Source: Przewalskia tangutica
Taxonomy: Eukaryota; Streptophyta; Magnoliopsida; Solanales; Solanaceae
Direction: 5' to 3'
Assembly: GCA_029844215.1 (NCBI GenBank)
Contig: CM056728.1
Span: 88,101,676-88,165,675 of the forward strand
Length of the DNA stretch: 64,000 nt
How positions within the stretch are numbered: position 1 is the first letter of the stretch; every line of letters starts with the position of its first letter. The notes under the pieces were generated by a model. It had not been told where the DNA came from. It worked only from the letters and a program-made list of their open reading frames with translations, and did not search any database. Below, in pieces: positions 35,042 to 45,594 of this stretch. The position numbers and the translations under genes were made by a program.

Positions 35042-37977
35042 TTCATCCTAAAATAATTTCTAAGTCAATAAATCCTCCCTCCCTTGTAGTGTTGTTCTCG
35101 TCCCCGCCCCCTTCCCCTTGTGAGGCTTTAGCCGAGAGCACCCTTCCCCTCGGCGAGAGTACCCTCCTAGTGGGGTTGGTAGAGGTATACACCCCTTGTG
35201 GTGTTGTCTCGTATAAATACCCCCTCTTGGTAGAAATACTCTCCAAAGTATTACTATACCCAAAATACCTTAGCCGTATACCTTGTAGTATTCCAAAGAT
35301 ACCTCTACACGTAGAGTCGGAAATACTAAGTATGTCCTTTTGTCTCAAACCAAACCCTAAGGAAAATCTCCATAGTTGGTTGAGTATTAAGAAGAAGTTA
35401 TGGAACTTCTAAGGGTTGTTTGGAGTGGGTTGGAGCACCTGAGTAGGAGCTAACGTTGCTAAGGACCGACATTTATACTTGGATAATTATGGGCTTATCG
35501 AGGTAAATATCTTGTCTCCCTTTTGTAATTAGAGTTTGCATACTGTTGAAGTATAAGAATAAGTATAAGTATATACAAGGAAAGTATATAAGAAGGGAAA
35601 TGAATCAGATTACATAGGATCAGACATGAGAATTGTGAAGTTTGACTGTAGGAAGATCGCCCAATTTTTCCGTAGAATCTTGTATCTAGATTTATTCTAC
35701 CGAGTAGTCTAGGCTTTGATAGACTTGTATAACCTTTATAGGTTGAATGTTCTGTGAGTAGCATGTGCTACTTGAAAGGTGGACAAGGCTAGCCGGGTTA
35801 TAGCCGTGGAGCGATTTGCTAATAGTCGATAATCGTCGCGAGGTATGTGATTCTTCCTATCCTCTTGAGCATGATATTTTAAAAGAATATATATATATAT
35901 AGTACGGTAGACGTACGCGTGCTAATTGAACGTAGTTGTACGGCAATGTCTTTTGACTTAAGCCTGAATAATAAGAATCTTGAAGTATTTCAAGAGAATT
36001 AAGAACTGTTTTTGAAAGAAGAGTAATACTTGGTTTTAAAAGCTTAAGAGTTATACTAGCTTTATGGGAAGTTAGGTATAACGGCTTAAGAAAGATAAAA
36101 TGAATGATTTATTGATTTTAGAAGTTAAGAGACTTGATCTTAAAAGATAAGAGACTTGACTTAAATGAATTAATATGAATTTTGTGTGAAACCTCATTCG
36201 TGAGTAATGAGTACTTGGTTTTAAAAGGAATAATGTTTTACCGATTTGAAATCGTAATGAGTATCGACAAACCATCGGCGTTAATAAAGGGAAATGTTTT
36301 GATTAATGAAGTATTATTAAAACCAGTAGAAACCTCCATCTGCATAGAAGCTAAGATGAGACAAAATGATACTACATTTCCTAGATCATGGCTGCTTAAT
36401 AAGATTGATTATGAACAAGAATAACCTACTCACACATAGGGCATATGTTTCTCAGATTGTTTAAAAGAGAATTATATTCGTAAATGAATAAGACTATGAA
36501 CTACGAAACCTTTCTAAAATTAGAACCGTGAACATTTGAAATTAGGCAAACTTGAACGTTTGGAAAATAATGTTGTTACTTGATTTTACAAAGGGAAGTG
36601 TTTTGGTTTACTTAAAAAGACAGTCACTCTATTTTATACTACGGGTATTGTGTGACTTCTGTGAAAGAAACGGATCTTTTAAAGAGTTAATGTATGAAGT
36701 ACTTTGGGGATAGATACCCGAACTTGTTAGCATAAAGTACCTTGTGTGAATAACTTGATTGTGTTGGTTTGTGATAACCTTGTAATACTTTCTTGTTGAT
36801 TTGATAAGTAAACATGTTAGGATGCTACGTGTGTTAGTATCTTGTGATTGTTATGTAAGGGGGTCATTCTTGTTGTGCTTACGTTGTTAAACGTTAAGCC
36901 CGTTGTACTGTTATTGTATCACATACCCCCTTGACTTATTATACCGAGGGCTTGCCACCCTTGATGCGGGTCTATACGGCCTATGCGGTCTATGAGACTA
37001 TGCGGAGCAGCGGTATGCTCCAGGATTGATCATTCCGGGTGTTTAGCCCGATGCGGGGGATGCCCTATGCGGTCTTTGAGGGACTATGCGGTCTTTGAGG
37101 GACTATGCGGGCTGCGGAAGTCCAGGCGGATACCGAGGGTTAAGCTGCCTCCGTCGATGGTATACCTCAGCGATGCAGGACCGTGATTCGAGGAATACCT
37201 CATGCGGTCTGTGTGTGACCTATGCGAGTCGCGGTAAGTTCGTGGATAGACGCGCATGCGATATCTTTGCGCGAGTGGCCAGCTTCGATCATGTGGTGCG
37301 GTCTAGAAAGACCTCGTGATACAGTTTATGGCATTTTTGGTACTGCGGGTCTTAGTAGTCGGCTATGCCTTCGTACTTACCCCGTACGGTTCTATTGTGA
37401 TGACTTTGAGGGCGTGAGTCCCTGACTTGACATGACTGCTTATTTATTGTGAACTGTAGTTTGGTTATCATACATGTCTCCTGCTTTATATAGACTACTA
37501 TGATTTCATTTACAGTATTTATTTTAGTTTCACATACTCGGTACCTGTTGTACTGACCTCCTTCGGGGGGCTGCGTTCATGCCGCAGGTAAAGGTACACC
37601 AGTCGTTGATCGAGCTCTTATGGTCACAGTTCAACGTTTGGGAAAGCTCCGTTTCTCCGGAGGCTTATCTTGGTATAGTCCCCTGTTGTTGTAGGTGCTT
37701 ACATTCAGGGGTATGACGGCCCCGCCCCGTTGTTGTCATATCATTCGTAGAGGTCTGTAGTACTGTTGTGGGCAGGGTTGTAATGGGATGTAACTGTTCA
37801 AATTGTTATTTATATATACTGAAGGTAACCGTTTTTGGTTAGCCTGTCTTCTTATTTCACTGTCTTATTGCATTGGCTTCATGTTATTGTTTTATGTTCC
37901 GCTGATTTTCTCTGATGTATGACTACTTGGGTGCCCGGGTAAGGCACCAGTCACGGGCCCCGGAACGGGTCGTGACA
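35042..37977 (+). repeat. Elem-C 3' LTR, second part
   Basis: Continuation of 24980-25414 after the second ACTTA. It carries the leader TTATCGAGGTAA near 35496, an AT-rich block near 36100, and an ATGCGG block at 36955-37260. It ends GGTCGTGACA at 37977, followed by CTCAT. Confidence 0.94.
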
Positions 37978-39555
37978 CTCATTACTCACAAACGAGGTTT
38001 CACATAAAATTCATATTAATCCATTTGAGTCAAGTCTCTTATCTTTTAAGATCAAGTCTCTTAACTTCTAAAATTAATAAACCATTCTTTTTATCTCTCT
38101 TAAGTCGTTATACCTAACTTCCCATAAAGCTAGTATAACTCTTAAGCTTTTTAAAACCAAGTATGACTCTTCTTTCAAAAAGGTTTCTTAATTCTTTTGA
38201 AATACTTCCAAATTCTTATTATTCAGGCTTAAGTCAAAAGACATTGCCGTACAACTACGTTCAGTTAACACACGACGCTCACCGTACTATATATATATTC
38301 TTTTAAAATATCATGCTCAAGAGGATAGGAAGAATCACATACCTCGCGACGATTATCGACTATTAGCAAAACGCTCCACGGCTATAACCCGGCTAGCCTT
38401 GACCACCATTCAAGTAGTACATGCTACTCGCAGAACATTCAACCTATAAAGGTTATACAAGTCTATCAATGACTAGACTACTCTGTAGATTATTCTTCTG
38501 ATGTGATTTCAGTTCAAGTCTTTTCTCAGAATATCCTTCTATTACAGTTCAATTCTCTTCTATGAATCTTATATTCATTTCCATACTACTACAGTATGTA
38601 ATTTCCAATTACAATAGGGGGACAAGATATTTACCTCGATAAGCCCATAATTATCCAAGTATAAATGTCGATCCTGAGCAACGTTTAGCTCCTACTCTGG
38701 GCGCTCCAACCCGCTCCAAACAACCCTTAGAAGTTCTACGCAACTTCTACTTAATACTTCAACTCGCTATGAAGATTTCCTTAGGGTTTCGGTTTGAGAC
38801 AAAAAGGACATAAGGTAGTATTTCCGGGCTCTACGTATAGAGATAACTTTGGAATACTACAAGGTATAAGGCTAAGGTATTTTGGTATAGTAACAATACT
38901 TGGAGAGTATTTCTACCAAGAGAGGGGGTATTATACGAGAACCACAAGGCAAGGGGGGGTGTACCCCTCGGCCAAGGCCACTAGGAGAGGGGGGGGTGTA
39001 CCCCTCGGCCAAGGGCCTTCTCACGAAAGGGGGGAGGGGTGCTCTCGGCTAGAGCTCTCAAGAGAGGGGGGAAAAGGATTTCAAGACTTAGAACATTTGT
39101 GGAATGGATGAAGAAGTCTTCAAAGGGGGGGGGGGGGTATTTATAGGGAAACCAATGGCCATGATCAAGACAAGTGCTATGAAAGTGTATGGTGGGGATT
39201 TGCACAAGTGCACCCTAACCTACTCCTCAAATCCCACACAAAACATTGACCCAAGATTTAGACACAAAATAAGGCCAAAAACCGTGACCCAATTCGTCCA
39301 CTAGGACGCCCACTTGAGGGTGACAAGTGTCGCCCTCTCGTTGGTCCAAAATATTTCATCTCTCGGAAAAATCCGCAAAAAATATAATTGACATAGCCGG
39401 AATTTTCCCTACGCAAGCTTTGGAAAACGTTTCGTCGGAAAACGATTCTTTTCGGGGGTTGTGCACAAAAAATGTCCTATGCCTAACTTAAGGCTCAAAC
39501 TTTCGTACGTACGTCCTTACGTACATACTCTGGAAATACGGGGTATAACAAGGAT

Positions 39556-40280
39556 TATGCCAGACTTTACATCCGAGAGATCGTCAGACTGCATGGAGTT
39601 CCTATTTCGATCATATCGCATGCAGGAGCCCGCCTACGCTAACTTCCTGAGGTCCTTCCGTAGGGTTTAGGACGCAGTGAGCTCGAGCATCGCATTCCAT
39701 CCACGCATGCACGGACAGCCGAGTGCACTATCCAGACTCTTGAGGATATGCTGCGAGACTGTGTTATTGACTTCAGGGGTAGCTGGGAGGATCATTTGCC
39801 TCTAGTTGAGTTTGCGTATAATAATAGCTACCACCCAAGATTCGATGGCGCCTTATGAGGCCTTGTATGGGAGGAAGTGCAGATCGCCGATAGGCTGGTT
39901 TGATGTGGGCGAGGTGCGATTAGTGGGACCCGACGGTGCGCAGCAGTGGATAAGGTGAAGCTTATCCAGAGCGGTTGTCGATACCGTAGTCGGCAAGTCG
40001 ATGCAGATCATCGTCGTCGGCATCCGAGTTCGAGGTTGATGATTGGGTTTTCTGAAGGTATCACCCATGAAGGGTGTGATGAGATTCGAAGAAATGGAAA
40101 CTCACCGAGGTACATCGGGCCGTATCGAGTTGTCCGCGAGGTAGGCAAGGTTGCTATGAGTTGGATCTGCCGTCCGATCCGAGGCGATGCATCCGGTGTT
40201 TCATGTTTCTACGCCGGCGAGGTGTATCGGATCCATCTAGAGTGCACCCGATTGACGATGTCCAGTGACCGAGGTTATCG
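39556..40280 (+). pseudogene. pol: Integrase core end and C-terminal domain, Elem-A
   Basis: In-frame continuation of 16960-17383 beyond Solo-1: YARLYIREIVRLHGVPISII, after which the family's S-D-R-G core Asp is not readable (TCGCATGCAGGA). AECTIQTLEDML (near 39717) retains the Glu that fits the DDE triad. DHLPLVEFAYNNSY follows, and a C-terminal GPY/F module is seen as YIGPYRVV (40111-40134, GPY at 40117-40125). Numerous one-base gaps break the frame. GPY/F-bearing integrases with a chromodomain tail mark the chromovirus branch. Confidence 0.88.
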
Positions 40281-40440
40281 TATGAGAGATTCCCATAGCG
40301 ATAATCGATCATCGTTAGGCGTCTGACCAAGGACGCCGCTCACAAAGTCTTGTGGCGAACGAGCTCGAGGAGGAGATGACGGGAAGGCGAGGAGGACATG
40401 AGGCGTATATCTCACCTATTCCCCACACCTCCAGGTAACT
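40281..40440 (+). pseudogene. pol: Chromodomain-like C-terminal tail, Elem-A
   Basis: Codons KVLWR (near 40348) and, after a stop, EGEEDMRR followed by HLFPTP resemble the chromodomain that ends integrase in Tekay/Del-type elements, which in that group directs insertion to heterochromatin. Damaged, and assigned by pattern only. The coding part ends about 120 bp before the hairpin and polypurine tract. Confidence 0.6.
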
Positions 40441-40561
40441 CACTTTCCTACTTGTAAATTTTTCATTGTCATATTTGCCTAAGTGTTGTTTTGTGGCCGT
40501 ATGTGGCATTTGCAAACTGTTTTAGTTATGAAGAACCTTATTGTTATCTGTCTTGGGAAGG

Positions 40562-40596
40562 AACATTCGGGACGAATGTTTCTAAGGAGGGGAGAA
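40562..40596 (+). other. Elem-A hairpin and polypurine tract
   Basis: AACATTCG-GGA-CGAATGTT (40562-40580), then AAGGAGGGGAGAA (40584-40596) directly before the 3' LTR. Confidence 0.92.
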
Positions 40597-42955
40597 TGTT
40601 ATACCCCGTATTTCCAGAGTATGTACGTGAGGGCGTACGTACAAAAGTTTAGCCTTAGTTAGGCACTATGGACGAAAAAAATTGTGCACACCTATCAAAA
40701 AGAATCGTTTTCCGACGAAACGTTTTACAAAACTTGCGTAGGGAAAATTACGGCTATGTCATTTATTATTTTTGCGGATTTTTCCGAGAGATGAAATATT
40801 TTGGACCAACGGGAGGGTGACACTTGTCACCCTCATATGGACGGCAACTTGGGCAAGGGTTGGACGATTTTGTGGCTTAGTTTTTGGTCAAGGAGTTGGT
40901 AGGATATTTGTGTAGTAGATGGATAAGGACACTTGCCTAAATCTCCACCTTACACTTGCCTACCACTTGGCTTCATCTTGGCCATTGGTTGGCCTATAAA
41001 TACCCCCCTAACTTGAAGGTTTTCATCCACAAATCAATTCTCCAAGTCTTGAAAAATCCTCTCCTCTCTCTTATAGCTGGCCCAAGCTCTTCTTCCCTTC
41101 CTTGAGTCCTAGCCGAAACCTACCCCCCCTCCCTTGGTAGGAAAGTTGTCTTCCAAGTATAGTTACTATTCCTAAATACCCTAGCCCCAAATCCCTTATA
41201 GTATTTAAGTAGAAGTTGTTAGAAACTTCTAAGGGTTTCTTGGAGCTATCGGAGCGTGCAAATTAGGAGCTAAACCTTGCCCAGGATCGACATTTAACTT
41301 GGATAATTTTGGGCTTATCGAGGTAAATACTCTTGTCCTTCTATTGTAATTGGATATTCCATATAAGAATAGTTAAGATTTGAGTATAAGATATAGAAGG
41401 ATATTAAAGAATAGAATTGAACTGAAATCACATCAAAAGAATGATAAAGAAGTATTGAATCAGATTTACATAGGACCGTATTTACAGAGACTTGTGTAGC
41501 TTGACGGGTAGGGAAGTCTTGCCCAATTTTCCGTAGAATAAAGAACCTCTCGCTTAGAATAGTCTGAGTAGTCTAGACATTGATAGACGATTCGACTATT
41601 ATAGGTTGATTCTCTGCTTGCGACATATTCGACTGGCGTGCTTTCACGGAAGGTATGTGATTCTTCCTATACTCTTGAGCATGATATTTTAAAATATATA
41701 TATAGTACTAGACGACGCGTGTGTTAATCGAACGCATTTTTTACGGCAATGTCTTTGACTTAAGCCTGAATAATAAGAATCTTGAAGTATTTCAAAAGAA
41801 TATTGAATCATTTTTAACAGAAGAGTAATATTTGGTTTTAAACAAAAAGCTTAAGAGTTATACTAGCTTTATGGGAAGTTAGGTATAACAACTTAAGAAG
41901 GATAAAAGGAACTGTTTACTTATTTGTTTATAAAAGCCTTGTATTGATTTCTGTAAAGTGTAGTAAGATTGTTTGATAAGTAGACATATTATGATGCTAC
42001 GTGTGTTAGTGTCTTGTGATGTTGTGAAAGGGGGTCATTCTTGTTGTTCTTACGTTGTTAAACGTTAAGACCGTTGTACTGTTATTATATCACATACCCC
42101 CTTGACTTGTTATACCGAGGGCTTGCCACCCTTGATGCGGGTCTATACGGCCTATGCGGTCTGTGTGACTATGCGGAGTCGCGGAGTTCCAGGATTGATC
42201 ATTCCGGTGTTTTATCCCGACGCGGATGCCCTATGCGGTGCGTGACTACGCGGTCTATGAGACTATGCGGATCGGGAGTCCGGAGAGGTACCGGTTAGCT
42301 ACCCCGCGAGGAATACCTCACGCGGTCTGTGTGTGACCTATGCGGGCTGCGGGAAGTACAGGATTAGGCACGCATAATGATACTATGGGCGATTGGCCTT
42401 ACTTCGATCATTCGCGGCCTAGAAAAGACCAGTTACATTATATCTATTTTGCTCTTGTTTATGTTGTGGCACTATGCGCTTGAACCGTTGTATTTGCAAA
42501 TGGTTTTAAATACTTTGATTTTACTTGATTTTTACGCTGCATACTTGGTACTGTTGATCGACTCTCGGGCCGCTCATGCCGCAGGTGGCAAGCAGTGCTA
42601 GATCCGCATCCTTAGGATCTTTGCTTTGGTGTCGTGAGCTCCATCTTCTCCGAGGCTCGACTTTTGGTATGGTTCTCCCTGATGTTGTAGATATATGTAC
42701 ATTCAGGGTATGGCGGGGCCCTGTCCCGCCATAGTTGTTTACATTCCTAGAGGTCTGTAGTCATGTTGTAAAGTTGGGATGTAATTGTTCACTCTTTATA
42801 TATATATGCCGAAAGGTGATTTTCCTCAGATAAACTGTGTCTCAATTTACATTTGTTTCATGTCTTGTTTTTATATTCCGCTGATTACTCTGATGTATGT
42901 CTACTTGGGTGCCCCGGTAAGGCACCAGTCACGGGCCCCGGAACGGGTCGTGACA
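40597..42955 (+). repeat. Elem-A 3' LTR
   Basis: Uninterrupted LTR of 2359 bp, TGTTATACCCC to GGTCGTGACA. U3 palindrome near 40823, TATA box at 40995-41002, leader near 41315, ATGCGG block at 42124-42380. The site homologous to the Elem-B insertion (GAGGGCTTGCCACC near 42117) is intact. Confidence 0.95.
40995..41002 (+). promoter_or_regulatory. Elem-A 3' LTR TATA box
   Basis: TATAAATA with CCATTGG 13 bp upstream, ~400 bp into the LTR. Could drive read-through into Host-1 sequence. Confidence 0.78.
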
Positions 42956-42960
42956 AAGTG

Positions 42961-43435
42961 TGTGTGGGTCCCACCCACCATATGTCTACACAAAGAAGAA
43001 GACAAGTGGCTTGCCACTTATAAGGCCATTTCGGCCAAGGGACAAGTGTCTAGCCACTTGTCCCACACATTTCGGCCAAGGTGGACACATGGGGGTGACA
43101 CGTGTCGCCCCCCTACTCGTCCAAAATATTTCATCTTCCGAAAATATCTGTAATGCCAAAAATCTCGAAAACAAAGTGGGCCCCACAAAACCGTAAATTT
43201 TTCCCCGTGGGCCCCACGTGACCAAATCCGGAAATAAAATTCCATAATTCTAATATAATCCAGGAAGTCCAAATACCAAATCTGGGAATCCAATTCCCAT
43301 TAACGAACCTTTTTCCTTCACAAAATCCGGAAACGTTTCCGTCGAAAAATCACATCTTTCTTCCTTTCCAATATTACTGTCGTATTCTCGTACGTACATC
43401 CTCACATACATACCCTGGAACTACGTGGTGTAACA
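42961..43435 (-). mobile_element. Host-1 minus-strand LTR, U3 part
   Basis: Continuation of 993-1976 after the AAGTG duplication, ending GTGTAACA at 43435. This is the second U3 type: it carries GTGGGCCCCAC boxes near 43179 and 43207 and GACACGTGTCGCC near 43098. No polypurine tract follows, so 43435 is the outer boundary, with Host-2 beyond. Confidence 0.88.
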
Positions 43436-44346
43436 ATATCTTCTAACCACTACAACATGTAATATCTAATTACATTAAGAGGATAAATGATCCTTACCTC
43501 TAATGTGCCCAAAATAGTCCAAGTTAAAGTTGGTCCTTAGAATAGTCTTAGCTCTTATTCTTCACATTCCAAACACATGTATGTAACCTGCATAAGCTTA
43601 TAATAACCTTCTCTTCAAGTCTCAACACCAAAAGTTGAAGAACACCCTAAGGTTCCAACCTTAAACTCATGGCTCAAGTGGAGATCTTTGGGGTTTAAGG
43701 GGTTGTATTGGCTTAGCACTTTATTAGGGATCTTAGTCTAGGATTTGAGGATTTAACATGAAGGATTGAAGAATTTTCGTCTTCCAAAAAGGGCCAAAGA
43801 CGAGAGCACCTTAAGAGGAGAGAAATATTTGGTGTAGTGAAATGTTTCTAAGTGTAGATGAAGTCTTGCACCCTCTATGTATATATAATGTATCACAAGG
43901 GGGGAGATCATGACAAGTGTATGGATAAGTGGATGTGGGACCCATGTCCACTTGTCCTCCTTCAACAAATATCTAAGTCAAATAGTCAAGCCAAGATAAG
44001 TGTGGGGTGACACGTGTCACCCTCCTATTGGTCCAAATTATTTCTTCCCCAAAAATATCTATAATTGGTCAAAATATTTCGAAACCTTGTGGGCCCCACA
44101 AAATCATAAAATTCTCCGGTGGGCCCCACATAACCAAATCCGAGACTTGAAAATCCAAACCTTCAATATACTCTACTAATCTATATACCGAATTTGAGAA
44201 TCAAATTCCGAAAAATAAACCTTTTTCCTTCACGAGGTTCCGAAATTTCTCCTTAGGGAAAAGTGATTTTTCTTTCGTTCCAAAATTCAAATCCAAATTT
44301 CTCACGTATATTCTCATCTCAATCTCTTGGAAATACGGGTGTAACA
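43436..44346 (-). mobile_element. Host-2 3' LTR fragment (oldest layer)
   Basis: More diverged minus LTR ending GGGTGTAACA. It contains the leader remnant (ACCTCTAATGTGCCCAAAAT near 43497), GGTGACACGTGTCACC (44006-44021) and GTGGGCCCCAC near 44090 and 44119. A polypurine tract follows, so this is a 3' LTR. Host-1 is inserted at its left, and its other half is outside the window. Confidence 0.85.
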
Positions 44347-44515
44347 TTCTTCCCTCCTTAGAAACATTCGTCCTGAATGTTCATATTAAGTTCACTAAAC
44401 AGATATTGGCATAATCTCGTTTAACTATACCCAACACAATCAAATATGTCACACATGGCCACAATATAACACTCAGGTATATACGTCAATCAAAATTGAT
44501 AAGTAGGGAAACGAA
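44347..44515 (-). mobile_element. Host-2 internal 3' end with polypurine tract and hairpin
   Basis: TTCTTCCCTCCTT (44347-44359) and the inverted repeat AACATTCG-TCC-TGAATGTT (44363-44381, one mismatch), then untranslated sequence resembling the start of the Elem-B 3' region. Cut at 44515 by LTR-2. Confidence 0.82.
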
Positions 44516-45335
44516 TGTCACGACCCGACCTCGGGCCCGCGACTGGTGCCTTACCCCGGGCACTCTAGTGATAATACATCAGAGAAAAACCAGCGGAAAT
44601 AAAAACTTACAGATATGAAACAATGAAATATAAGAAACAGGCTAACCAAAACGGTCACCTTTCTGTATATATATCAAAACCGAACAGTTACGTCCTTTAC
44701 AAACCCTGCACACAATAGTACTACAGACCTCTAAGAGTTTTTATAACAACTATGACGGGACAGGGCCCCGCCATACCCCTGAATGTACAAGTACCTACAA
44801 TGATAGGGGACTATACCAAAAGATAAGCCTCCGGAGAAACGGAGCTTCCCAATACGCAGAACCGTGATCCTATGAGCGAGGATCAACAACCGGTGTACCT
44901 CTACCTGCGGCATGAACGCAGCCCCCCGAAGGAGGTCAGTACAACAGGTACCAAGTATGTGAAATCAAAATATCAGAAATGAAATCATAATAGTCTATAT
45001 AAAGCAGGAGGCATGTATGATAACCAGACTACAGTACACAACATATAAGCAGTCATGTCAAGTCAGGGACTCACGCCCTCAAAGTCATCACTCATGCCCG
45101 TGGAATTTCTTCCTCACTGCCGGCAGTCTATGACATAAATCATACTCATGTGACGCGCCTGTGGCATCCTACCTCACCGCTTCTGCATACATATACAATA
45201 CATATATATATACCTCCCGCCTGGAATCTCCATCACCGCCAAACTGTAGGTGTAACATATAACCAGGTGACACGCCCGTGGCATCCTACCTCACTGTCGG
45301 CGTACACATATACAATATATATATATATATATAAC

Positions 45336-45594
45336 ATGCCCCCGGAATCCCTCATCGGTGTAGACACGTCTTCATGGGGAGCTAGCCCATGGAGTAATAA
45401 TCGTATATACCATGCCCCTAATCCTCATCTGCAGACATGTGTCTTCAGTGGAGCCCATGTAGTAATAATCGTATATAACATGCCCCCGGAATCCCTCATC
45501 GGTGTAGACACGTCTTCATGGGGAGCTAGCCCATGGAGTAATAATAATGGACGCATGCCCCCGGAATCCCTCATCGGTGTAGACATGTCCATGT
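45336..45594. repeat. ~72-bp tandem array in LTR-2
   Basis: Units begin ATGCCCC at 45336, 45412, 45480 and 45555. They contain GGAATCCCTCATCGGTGTAG and CATGGGGAGCTAGCCCATGG, a perfect palindrome. Two further related units (CATACCCGTGGAATCCTCCG) lie at 45612 and 45740. Confidence 0.82.

Larger units (their letters stand above)
19229..37977 (+). mobile_element. Elem-C: gag-only non-autonomous element, split by Elem-D
   Basis: Plus-strand element, ~9.1 kb of its own sequence. The 5' LTR is 19229-22582, the internal region 22583-24979 (2397 bp), and the 3' LTR 24980-25414 plus 35042-37977. A perfect CTCAT duplication (19224-19228, 37978-37982) lies in Solo-1. The LTRs (~3.37 kb) exceed the internal region. 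Internally there is a short gag, the GC-rich module, an integrase C-terminal remnant and a polypurine tract, with no protease, RT or RNase H. It groups with Elements D and F, which share this layout. Confidence 0.94.
17384..39550 (-). mobile_element. Solo-1: solo LTR inside the Elem-A integrase, split by Elem-C
   Basis: A single minus-strand LTR of about 3.41 kb: 17384-19228 plus 37983-39550. The left end is TGTCACGACCC, the right end GGGGTATAACA, and a perfect AGGAT duplication flanks it (17379-17383, 39551-39555). No internal region or second LTR is present, so it is the product of recombination between the two LTRs of a former element. It has the ATGCGG block (18178-18470), a reversed TATA box (39138-39145), and a run of Gs just before it. 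Elem-C is inserted at 19228/37983. Confidence 0.94.
1977..42955 (+). mobile_element. Elem-A: Ty3/gypsy chromovirus-like element with gag and pol, interrupted twice
   Basis: Complete plus-strand LTR retrotransposon, about 9.7 kb of its own sequence. The 5' LTR is 1977-3519 plus 12659-13502, the internal region 13503-17383 plus 39556-40596, and the 3' LTR 40597-42955. A perfect 5-bp duplication AAGTG flanks it (1972-1976, 42956-42960), and the two LTRs are each about 2.37 kb once insertions are removed. Domain order is gag, protease, RT, RNase H, integrase, chromodomain-like tail, as in Ty3/gypsy. It is the only copy in the window with pol. It is interrupted by Elem-B in the 5' LTR and Solo-1 in the integrase. 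All frames are broken, so it is not functional as read. Its LTR lacks an AT-rich block of roughly 0.6-0.7 kb that the other copies carry. Confidence 0.95.
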
